From NCBI GenBank assembly GCA_021399445.1, contig JAJTUQ010000001.1:1798001-1862000 (forward strand): 64,000 bases of DNA. The letters are read 5' to 3'. The first letter of the stretch is position 1. Every line of letters begins with the position of its first letter. Below are positions 11,953 through 21,518 of this stretch, piece after piece. The translations under genes were made by a program, and so were the position numbers. The stretch is from Xylogone sp. PMI_703 (Eukaryota; Ascomycota; Leotiomycetes). The notes beneath the pieces are model-generated. The model made no database searches and was not told the DNA's origin. It saw nothing but the letters and a program-made list of their open reading frames with translations.

Positions 11953-13056
11953 ATTACACATCGTTGCCATGATGCAGAATGTGGGAGAAAGATTTTTAGT
12001 ATTTCGCTGTGTCATTCTTCATAGTAAGTGAATATGGGACTTTCAGGGGCCAACGTACTGGTCAGTTGCTTTGTTACAGTTATAACAAGACCATGGGTGG
12101 AACAACGACTGATGGATCATAAAGTTTTGTGATAGCATTGTGTAGCATATCTACACCATTTTGCACTTCACGCAAATCACAGGTTAGGCGTGGAATAGGA
12201 TATGATGGAAATGGCCTGTATGGATTTGTGTCGAGAAGGAGGAATCGCACTGTTCTAGAGTAAATACTACATCTGCCTCCGGAGCACATGCCGTTGGACT
12301 CTGTGGTCCCTTCTCTTGATTCGTCACTTAAACTCCATCCTTTGCATCTTTCCCATGGCAAGAATGAGGAGTTAAACGTGAGGGGGTTGACTGCTAAGGC
12401 TTAGTTCCCGGTATTGGCCTCCTACTCACCTCTGGCCTCCTGGTACCGGTCCGTACCAGACTTCAAACGGTCAATCATCTTACCTAACGTCACTGTACCT
12501 TCTCACTGATTTGACATACATTTCTTATTTGGCCATGTCTGTTTTGACTTCTGCTATCCTGTGGTAAGGTACTCTAGCCGCTAGCGCACATTTCATCAAG
12601 GAAAAGGGAGGGCTCGTTTCCACGAGCATTAAGTTATGGAGGGTCATTCGATTTCTGCACCTTTGGTTCCCCGTTTGGTACTCGGGTTGCTGGTGAGTTC
12701 TAGATCTCGAGGTGATGTATATGTTTAAAGAGATGGTTTTCATTCTCTCTGGAGCTTCCTCCTTCATGACCTCTTTTTGCTGTTTGAGCAAGGAGACTTT
12801 CTTTTCATTCCTGTTGAAGCATATGGTTACAGCTTCTTGACACTTCACAGAGCTTCTTCCTGGGTAATCTATAAAAGAAACATATTTTTAGTTGTCTAAG
12901 ATATTTATTGGTCACTCATCGCGTGACCTCCTTCTCTTACACGCACTATCATTTTCCGCGCGTGGTTTTGTTTTACAGATGACCGGAGTCCAGGCTTCAT
13001 ATCTATGATTAGTTGGAGGTCTTCTATACCATTTTGATACCTTTTAAATTAGCTGG
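11953..13056. other. Intergenic, possible 5' leader of next gene
   Basis: About 1.1 kb between UBP2 and the unrecognised gene at 13057, both on +. Small frames (93 and 107 codons on -) show no domain character. Further 5' non-coding or coding exons of the downstream gene could lie here; none can be fixed by eye. Confidence 0.5.
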
Positions 13057-14358
13057 ATGTTTGCTCAGAGAAATATGCATACTGTGAAGGCATTGAAGGT
13101 ATGTCTTCCTAGCGTTGGTAACGCATACTCATGTCAATTCCACCAGACTTAATAAATACAGGTAGAGAGAACTCATGAAGAGAACCAAGAGCGAGCCTAT
13201 ATTGCTGCGTCTCGTCGCAGCGACAGGAGTCTCGAAGCACGAGTAGAATCTGCGCGGAGAGCATCCAAGATCCACAAACGCCGGACAGGTCGTTACTTGA
13301 GGATCACAGAGCAAGATGTCCTTGACGAAGAAATGTATGAGGAAGAGGACAATAAACTTTCATTGCAGTACCGCAGACTTGCTGCACATGTGCAGACACA
13401 TCCAAACTACCCTAATGGAAAGATGTCAGCATATATGACGGAACAAGTTGCAATTAAAAATGTGGTCGACCAGGCCTTCACTGATACATATAGGAATTAC
13501 CCAAATATAGTCGCAGCTCCCCGTGTGGGAAATAATCAGCATTCAATTTACTCCGGCCAGCTGCCGCAAGCATCAGGGGGGCGTGTGTACGCTTCGGGCC
13601 TACCTGCTACTCCACAGCAATCCTTTCAAAGCTTCGATTGCAGCAGGATGACCCCAGTCACTCCATCTAACGGTACCCAAGATAATGGACTCAATTCAAA
13701 TAATGACCAAGCTGGACCAACTCCACAAATTACTCCATCGCCCGAGACAAGTTGTGGAGCAGCCTCGGCGACATCGAGACAATCACATCATCCCTCCTTC
13801 CCTCCAGGAAGTTTTGCATGTCTAAGAAATCAATTTCAACCAAAGCAGGAGCCATATAATTCGGCTTCAAGCATTGTTCCGGACACAGTTCCCGTTTCCA
13901 CATCATCACATATCCAGAGCCAGCGGGACTTTTTTATGAGCACCGGTTCCAATTTTGAGAGTATGACAACTCTCCAAACCAAAGACCAAGCGTTCATTGG
14001 ACCAATATTGCACACTGAAGATCGATTCGACTCCCGTCTCAGAACAAGTTTTCAGAATTATCCTGGACACAGAGGCAATCTTACTATTGATACCAGAATC
14101 CCTGAAGCAATGGGTGTACAAAAGCCACTGGCTCTCATTGATAATCATGACGGTATCCCGAGCGAGATCAGCTGTTTAGGTCGTCTTACAGCTGAAAGAG
14201 AGGATTATCCATCCGGGAGTGAATGCTCAGGCCAGAGTCTATCCAGTATAAGTACCGGGCCTGAGAGTACCCTTAACACTCCGGAACCGGTCATGGATGC
14301 TTGGACTAGTTTTATTGATACTGATCAATGGGAGGGTTTGACTGCCAATAGTCATTGA
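13057..14358 (+). CDS. Unrecognised protein with basic N-terminal region
   Basis: Two exons (13057-13098, 13162-14358) give 412 residues; I do not recognise a named domain. The first about 110 residues are ordered and strongly charged: a helical Arg/Glu-rich stretch (RSDRSLEARVESARRASKIH), a basic motif (KRRTGRYLRITEQDV), then an acidic patch (EEMYEEEDNKLSLQYRRL). The remaining 300 residues are Ser/Thr/Pro/Gln-rich and probably disordered, ending in an acidic/aromatic tail (DAWTSFIDTDQWEGL) that resembles acidic transcription-activation segments. A nuclear regulatory role is plausible but is inference from composition only. The intron has a GTATGT donor and ACAG acceptor. A stop lies four codons upstream of the chosen ATG, but an upstream exon cannot be excluded. 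Confidence 0.65.
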
Positions 14359-15156
14359 CCTATCAAAGTTCTTTCCCAAGTTTCTTTTCGAGTCCTAGCT
14401 GTGTTTAATCTTGGAGTCTGGACAGTCGTTATGGGATATAAATAATGCGCGAATACTCACGCATACTATCGTTTATTCGGGTTAGCTACAATACCAAACT
14501 CAGTTTGATATCATTCAGGTTCTTGGTACAGTGTCCAGATATCTACTTTGGAGGGATCTATGTTAATTGTTTGTAGGTATAAATGGATTCTCATTCAAGA
14601 TACTTAATAGGAAGCGAGATTGGAAGGCAAACTAAAAGTTTATAATAGTTGTTAAATATTATTTAATCACTCCGATTTTTGTTGATGGTCCTCTGTATGA
14701 CCAATTTGTATTTATTTTTGCTCCCATGCATGATATCTCAAATGTTCTGGGGATTTAACAAAAGTTATTATGTAGTCAAAAGTCAATCATAGCTTTACAA
14801 ATGAGAAATGGTACAGAAATGATAGTCACAGCTATTATCATCTTTTAACACTTTGCGCAGTAAAGATAACTAAGATTGTCTCTTTTATCAGTTATACTAC
14901 CACTAGTATTGAAGAAACTAATTTTTGAAGACAATAAAAGAAGTATCCTGTTAGAACATAATAGCGAGGTGTCAATAGTACTTAGCATATAATACCTAAT
15001 CTGCGAGAATAACCTTCTCAAAAGACACAGCTAATTGGATGTGTTAACATATATCAAATAACCCCAAAACACCAAGATGGATTGATAGTCCACCTCACCA
15101 TGCTGCCAATACACGACATAATCATACATCAAAACGTCGTCTTCAAAAGAGGACCT
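14359..15156. other. AT-rich intergenic between convergent genes
   Basis: Lies between the 3' ends of the 13.1 kb gene (+) and PCM1 (-). Noticeably AT-rich and without a credible frame. No repeat or transposon end was recognised. Confidence 0.6.
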
Positions 15157-16079
15157 TCAACGAGGTGGATCAGTCAAAGGAACATATCTGACTCCCTCCT
15201 TCCTAGTCTTCTTAACATTACCGTCCTTATCCTTATCCACAACCCAAATATATTGGCTCCCACCACCTATCCACCGACTGAGTCCACCAGGAGCCTCTTC
15301 CTCGTCTTCAACTGGAATAAACATCCTCCCCGGTGCTTTTAACTGTCTAACCAATTCCTCATGTAACGTTCTCGCCGCAGCACCTACGTGAATAACATCC
15401 CATCCAGAGGACGTGAACTCCTTCTGCGACTGTGGAGCCGTGTCAAGAACCGCAGTGGTGTCTTTAGTCCGTTTGACGTCAATATATCCTTTCCTCCCAT
15501 CACCAACAACAAACACTACTCTCCCGTCCTTGAGGAATTGAGAGCCGCGGGGACTTTTCATCATATTATCCTCTCCAAGCTTCGCCAGTTCCGGAATATG
15601 CTCTATACCTATGATTTGGCCGCCATCGCCGGCATCATCTCCAGCTGGAGCATTCGGCGGCACGTCGAAAACGAGCTCTGCAAGCACAGCTGTTAGGTAG
15701 CCGGACCCGGAGCCAATATCCAGTACTCGAGCGCCTGGATTTAGGTATGGTAACAGGGCCTCGCAGGCGGAAGCATGCATGTGTGGGGCCGAGATAGTTG
15801 CACTATGACCGATAGGTTGAGGTGAGTCTTGGTAGGCTTCTGACTGTGTAGGACAGAAGTGGCCACGGTCAACCTGTGAGTTTGTCAGTTCATGTTGCAA
15901 CGTAAAATAAAAGGAAGCAAGGAAGGGTAGCAATCAAGCTAGACAAGCAATCCGGGATTGCTTGCAGAACGACTTACTCGCAGCATAGCTTCCTTCACTC
16001 TTTCACTCGTTATCAAGCCATGCTTCCACATGTTATTCACCAGCTCGCTATTCGTGTTCCCGGAGCAGTACCACGCCAT
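15157..16079 (-). CDS. PCM1: Protein-L-isoaspartate O-methyltransferase
   Basis: Two exons (16079-15978, 15873-15157) give 272 residues. The enzyme uses S-adenosylmethionine to methylate isoaspartate and D-aspartate formed in ageing proteins and so starts their repair. The SAM-binding motif I is ARVLDIGSGSGYLTAVLAEL (Asp86 and the Gly-rich turn to Gly92). Other hallmarks are SSELVNN-like and LITSERVKEAMLRVDRGHF at the N-terminus, PIGHSATISAPHMHA and GWDVIHVGAAA. It ends with LKAPGRMFIPV, the family's final core strand region. The start ATG at 16079 gives MAWYCSGNTNSEL, the usual fungal beginning. An upstream in-frame extension begins at a TTG and is not needed. Loops around residues 100 and 155-175 are longer than in animal PIMT, as is common in fungi. 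Confidence 0.93.
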
Positions 16080-16768
16080 GCTGTGCGATGCGGCCGTTGC
16101 AACGTGCTGAGCAGGAGTGGTAAAGATGCGAGTGCCGCAGAACGGGAGAGAGCTGACTATTGGCTTGAAGAAATGCAGTTTGAGGGAGCTCTGGCTCAAA
16201 CAGCCAGATAGTTGTTTCTTTATTGAGTTCTCCGAGATATATCAAAGTGCTGGTGAAGGAAATGGACTATGATGATGAGGGGCTTGCTGAGTGATCCTGG
16301 GCGTGCATATCTGTACCGACTACATAGTAACGTCGTGCCAGTAGAACGATTTTCAGTGGCAGCAGAGTACAAAGAGCTGTACAGCTTCGGATATGCTTGG
16401 CTGCTGGAAGGGAGTGGAATGGGTTGATGCAATTACCTTGTGATCAGCCCGGTGTGACGTTATAAGATCTGAGGCCGTGGTGCGGGGTCTTGCTGCATTA
16501 TCCGCATCGAGATCGCAGCGCCCTATCAATCACCAAAGGCCGGTGCATTATTCAGCCTCGTCAAGATGCAAACACATCGCATTTCTCTATTTGCTACCTT
16601 ATGCAATACACGAACATGAGATGCAAAATAAGGACGTAAAATCTACGTAGAGATGAGGAGAAAAATAGACTCCCAATATGTGATTGATATGAAGGCCCTT
16701 AATCTAACATTTAAGAGAAGTTGAGGCCGCCCAAACGCCATGCTTTGCCCAATTATGAATTTCATCAC
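16080..16768. other. Intergenic upstream of PCM1
   Basis: Between the PCM1 start and the 3' end of BSD2, both on -. It should contain the PCM1 promoter. No gene is supported. Confidence 0.55.
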
Positions 16769-17978
16769 TTATACCACCGTCTCCGCCTCCTCTCCTGTAG
16801 CAATGATAGGAACGCTCAATCCTCGCTCGGGGCTCTGCAATACCAACTGTTCGTGCCGTCGGGCTTTCAAGAAGTCGCTCACAGACCGTATCAGAATGAA
16901 CCAACCCACAATCATCAAGATATACGCAATCCATTCACTGCTTGCAATATCCATAAATCCTCCCGAGCTCGATCCAGATCCAGCAGCAACAGCCTGATTA
17001 ACTTGGGTGCGATCGAAATCATGGGAGTTTGGATCCGGAGGTTGTGCGTATTCCGGTTCCTGGCCGTTACCAGGCACTGTAGGATTGTTACTATCAATGG
17101 GAGTGCCTTTCATGTAGAAACCATATTGAATAAGCGTGATACCCAAACCAGCTCGGGAACCGTTCTTTGCAGCGTGTGTGGTGTGTAGGAGATAGGTGAG
17201 AAGGAAGCCAACGAAAGTAAAGGACATAGAGATCATGCCATTCCAGATGAAGGAGAAAACGGAGCCAACAGGTAGACCATCAACATAGACTTCGTCGGGA
17301 CCTCCAAGGCCGGGTGCAAGAATGGTGGTCTCCCAGTAAGGAGGCGCAGCATCTGCCGCTGCTTGTTCATAGGTCTATATTGCAGGTTAGCATCGAAAAT
17401 ACCTGGAAGATAAATTGCTCAAGTAAGCAATATATTGGCTGGACTTACAGGAGGGTGTTCCTCCAACTTCTCTCCCACTTCTGGCTTTGCGCTCAAATTT
17501 GCAAACACTCCATCTGATCCGGTACCACCACCATACACTCTTCCAGTTGGCCGCGGCGTTGGTTGTGGTGGGATATATCTCTCCGCCTCGGTTACTCCTC
17601 CAGTGGCGCCAGTCTCTTGCGGCGTCGACGACGACGGCGATCCCCGCATCAATCGCTGTCTATCATCTCCGTCATTATCATCATCGCTATCTGATCCATC
17701 GGCATCGAATGCATCCGCGAGATTCTGGTCTACAGTAGAGTTTGCTGTGTGTCGCGAAGTCGGAGATGACGCACGCGATCGGAAGGAGGGAGGCGGGGAA
17801 TCAGGAATCTGGGGGCTTATGGGACTCTCATCTTCATCGTGGCCCGAGACCTAGAAAAATAATGAGCAATGCTGTTCAATGCGGTTGCTTGATGCTGTCG
17901 AGATGCGCATATTGTGGCAATAATCGGAAACGATGGGATGAGGATGGGACTTACCCGCTCATATCTTTGCGAGCTCAT
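16769..17978 (-). CDS. BSD2: BSD2/Ndfip-type Rsp5 adaptor, membrane protein
   Basis: Three exons (17978-17955, 17850-17449, 17374-16769) give 343 residues. Bsd2 and animal Ndfip proteins are Golgi/endosome proteins that recruit the HECT ubiquitin ligase Rsp5/NEDD4 to transporters for vacuolar sorting; in yeast Bsd2 controls the metal transporters Smf1/2. The cytosolic N-terminal half is acidic and Ser/Pro-rich. A PPTY motif (PPxY class, WW-domain ligand) is formed exactly at the exon 2/exon 3 junction, followed by APPYWE. Three hydrophobic segments follow: FSFIWNGMISMSFTFVGFLL, AGLGITLIQYGF and EWIAYILMIVGWFILIRSVS. This matches the family topology. The first exon encodes only eight residues. 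Confidence 0.88.
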
Positions 17979-18477
17979 GGTTGGTTTCAGGCAACTATAC
18001 TAGAAAAAAAAAAGACGAAAAAACAAAAGAAAGTCGGAATGGACTCTGAGAAAGTCTCACGAGAGTGTGAAAAGAAGGACGGGCGGGTATATAAAATGAG
18101 TTTGGAAGAAGATGGTCAAGGGGAGAAGGTGAGGAAGGGAATGGAGAGAGAAGGTCGTCGTTTGGTCAGGAGAATCGAAGGCCATGGGGCATTTGGGCGC
18201 CTGCGGTCGCGGTTCCGTCGGGGTCCTGTATCACCAGCGTGGCTTGGTTTGAGCTAGTCTGTGTTAGGCCTAGTACAAACACACGCCTGTCACAGCTAAG
18301 CGGAAATTCATTGACGTCGTCGGAATGCTACGGCAGGTCCAATTTTGAATTGGATTCCAAATTGCGATCCCAGAGAGAGAAACGTTGCAGTCTAGATTTG
18401 GGGGAATGATTTGTCGTCTCTAGGTACTGGTACAAATGAGTATTCACTAGAATATTCTTTGCCCCGACTCTGTGACC
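17979..18477. other. Divergent intergenic region (BSD2 / CBP6)
   Basis: Promoter space for BSD2 (-) and the CBP6-like gene (+). A purine-rich run lies at about 18000-18180 just upstream of BSD2. No further gene is supported. Confidence 0.55.
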
Positions 18478-19019
18478 ATGTCGAAATCCGTGAGTCGACC
18501 CATCACTGGAATTATTTTTCGCTACCGGTGGGTTTTGATTTATGTCGATGCTAAATATCCACACAAATCTAGGTCGCATACAAACATTACGACCGCATTC
18601 TCGCAAAATGGCCCAAAGATCTTCTTCGCCCTGAGGTTCAATTCCAGAATGCCATGCGTCGACGCCTCGATCGTCAATTGCAATCGGGTATAAATGAGAA
18701 GACTGAATTAGAGAATGTGAATACCCTGTATTCATTGCTGGGCAATCGATACAGACAGATAGTAAGTATTTTCGAGCAAACACAAGGAGCATAGCCAATT
18801 AGATGTCTTCTGTTATAATTTGATTTCCTCTAAAGGAACATGTAGTAATGGGTGCTAATTTGGTTGACAAAATAGTATCCAATTCGAGGCTCTTTGCTCA
18901 AGCCAGCGAGTAACCCAACCCACTATACGGATCTACTCAAGGAGCTGGAAGAGGCTCCCAACAGGAGTTGGTTTGGCCGCATGACGAATAAATGGAGGGG
19001 CTTCTTACGATTTCAATGA
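18478..19019 (+). CDS. CBP6/UQCC2-like complex III assembly factor
   Basis: Three exons (18478-18489, 18573-18761, 18876-19019) give 114 residues. In yeast Cbp6 pairs with Cbp3, binds newly made cytochrome b at the mitochondrial ribosome exit and promotes its translation and assembly. The N-terminal region reads YKHYDRILAKWPKDLLRPEV, the helical start with the WP..(L/I)RP signature of the family. The C-terminus, YPIRGSLLKPASNPTHYTDL followed by LLKELEEAPNRSWFG, aligns well by eye with the yeast Cbp6 end (KLYKPAGNP..Y). The first exon has only four codons, so the gene is easily missed. The assignment rests on the KPAxNPxxY motif, size and overall pattern; other mitochondrial LYR-size proteins were considered but lack this ending. 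Confidence 0.75.
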
Positions 19020-19231
19020 GTTATGCATGGTGTATCTATCTCGAAAGTGTATTATAAGTGTAATAAGAGATCTAGCTGTATATATTGAATAGGGATTTGG
19101 TATAAAATGGAGCCATATGTATATCAGTGTTCCAACGTCTAGAGATATTATATACATGGCCTCTTTCTCTCTTAACGCCAAACGCCATACCCAATGCTTT
19201 CAAACCACGCCTTGACTCTCTTACACTGCAT

Positions 19232-20554
19232 TTAAATATATTTCTTATCCGGATCTACCTTGTCCATGAACTCAATAGCCTTTTCGTACATGGTGAACAC
19301 AATGCCTCCGCTCATTATCAACCTTGCAAGTCTCGGTAAGGCCCCGCTCCAGAATGTTAAAATCCCTTCGTTCTTGTAGATCAGTGCTGCGCAGTGGAAG
19401 CTGTTCTTATACAACTGCCGCGCTTCGATGCTTTGCATTCGCGTCTTGACAGTATCCAATGGCTGAGTGACATATACGGTGATAAGACCTGCCATGCCAC
19501 CTATACCAAAGGTAGCAACCGTCCCAAGTTTCTCCCCTGGGGCAGTATAAGACTGTGCAAGTTGTTTCAAGAAGTTATAGGAGCTAAAACGCGTTGCGCT
19601 ATTTGCTGCTTGCCGGGCTGTCGTGGGAACAAACCCCTGGAAGAAGCCACGAATGCCACGCTCACGAGCTATTATGGGCACAGCATGCAGGAAGCCCCGC
19701 ATTCGAGGGTTTGCAGATTTGCGGTCATCGATTCTGCGAAGAATCAGAAAATACGCGGGGAGAGAGGTGGAGGAAGAAAGAGAAGCTCTTACAGTGTAGT
19801 TTTGATACTCTCAAATGGAGTGACAGCAAGCAGAGATTCAGTAACCCCAGCACCAAATCCGGCAATGACCGTTCGGGGGCCCGAAATCTTTCCATCTGCA
19901 TCTGATAGAAGTGCCTTGTATTGATCAAAAGCGACAAACCCTGGATGACCACCGTTAACAACATGCAAAATCGGGCGCAAGACGTAACTCAATTGAAGCA
20001 GGGACGTAAGGAAGAGAGAAAGGGTAACTTACGAATTCCAGCCTTCAATGAGTTCCCAATGATCAAAGTGGTGCAGCCCGCATACCAAGCAGGACCGAAC
20101 GGCGGCCAAGGTAACTTCTTGCCATCTGCTAATCTGCGGTTCAACTGCGTCCTAGTCTTCGCAACTGTAAAAGCCGTATATCAGCCCTATATCAAAGCTT
20201 CCTCAAACCCAATCATCAATAAGTAGGCGAGTAATTAAGAAGCCTGGATTCTGGCCCAGGAACCCTCATCCTCTGCTACCTAACCAATTGCTCTCAAGAA
20301 GCCAGCAAAAAGAAGGCGCTCGGAGTGCGATTCAAAGAATTAACCAAGAGGGGAAAAGGGGCGCTTACACTCAGCAGGATAAGTAATAGCTAGAGAGTGA
20401 AATCCAATTAGCCCTGTTCCCCAAAGAAGAAAGAAGAAAACTCACCAATTTCCACCGCCCCAGCCGCAGATCCAGCAATGACTGATCTCAAAGCACTAGG
20501 CCTCTCCTTCTTCCTGTCGCTAATCGCAGCCGCGGTCGCAGGTGCAGTCGCCAT
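19232..20554 (-). CDS. CTP1: Mitochondrial tricarboxylate (citrate) carrier
   Basis: Five exons (20554-20446, 20389-20369, 20164-20033, 19940-19793, 19733-19232) give 303 residues, the normal size. This SLC25 inner-membrane carrier exchanges citrate/isocitrate for malate and exports acetyl units for lipid synthesis. The three family repeats each show the PX(D/E)XX(K/R) signature: PAEFAKTR, PFESIKTT and PLDTVKTR. Citrate-carrier diagnostics are TRTQLNRRL, KLPWPPFGPAWYAGCTTLII, SGPRTVIAGFGAGVTESLL and FFQGFVPTTARQAANSATRF. Exon 2 is a 21-bp microexon that splits the first carrier signature; skipping it would remove seven residues in frame and destroy that motif. The 19.8-20.0 kb frame runs through the intron before FVAFDQY; the true acceptor there is the CAG ahead of that segment. 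Confidence 0.93.
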
Positions 20555-21518
20555 AGTTGCAAGTAGCAACACTCTAGCTCAAAACTTTCCCTTTCCCAAT
20601 CAATCAATGGCAAAAAAATGTGAACAAAAGCAATATATTAGACCAAATTGCCGGGCTCAATTGCGTCGCGCATAGGTCGTTTGTGCAGGAAGTAATCAAC
20701 AGCTACCGTACTGTAGGTAATAAATAAAGAGAGTGTGGGGAAGAAGCGACTTTCGGAGGGGAAGCTTTTTGCGCTGTCGGCGGGATAATTACTGCATTCG
20801 GAGTTGTGGCATGGGCAAAATAGGAGGGTCTGTGAGGTGATATCTGCTGCTTTATGCCTCGTATATAAGGTTTAAGTAGATAGCCCTTATCGAAAGGGTG
20901 ATGTCACTTACAAACCTTCCGCTATTGTGGGGCTGGGATATGGGGTGGAGGGAAAGGGTGCGTGCATGCATATTAAGCATAATAATGGCAAGTGTAATCC
21001 TGAAGCAATTGTGGGACTTCTGGAACTTATTAGCTCCAGGTTTAGCATCAAGTGGCATAGCAATGCTTCCTGCCCTTCAAACCAGTATATGGCCCTCTCC
21101 GGAAGTTCAAATTCACAGATGGAAAAGCCAGTATCACAAATGCAATAGAACGACGCTTTTTCAAGACAAATGGAATAGTCCATAGAGGTGCAACTGTCTA
21201 GTCCCCTATCTTAGATGCAATTACCGGTTAATGCGCCCAGGCCAAAATCCCATATCCTTAGAGCCGCGGAAAACAAAATAATGTACAAAGAACCAAAGGC
21301 ATGTCCTATGTGTACACGATTATCCTCCCCACCTGTCAAATGTATTATTTTGTTTCCCAGATAATAGACGCCGGACATACCACCAAGACGATTCCCAGAA
21401 CAAATGAAACCCAAATCAAGGAAGTGAAATATTCTAACGCAAGAATGGGAATGCTTTTTTCTTCCCTTTCCAACTCGCCGAATACAGGTGTACTCATCCC
21501 TCTTATACTCATATCTCT
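20555..21518. other. Intergenic region
   Basis: Between the CTP1 start and the 3' end of HPC2, both on -. Overlapping frames on both strands at 20.9-21.2 kb contradict each other and lack domain character. No gene is supported. Confidence 0.5.

Noticed and set aside
12080..12848. Two - strand frames (93 and 107 codons) in the UBP2 downstream gap
   Set aside because: No domain character or flanking splice signals.
16080..16199. N-terminal extension of PCM1 that could be a mitochondrial presequence
   Set aside because: It begins at TTG with no ATG in frame; the ATG at 16079 matches the usual family start.
20898..21185. Overlapping frames on both strands
   Set aside because: Mutually exclusive, start in the middle of unrelated sequence, no conservation cue.
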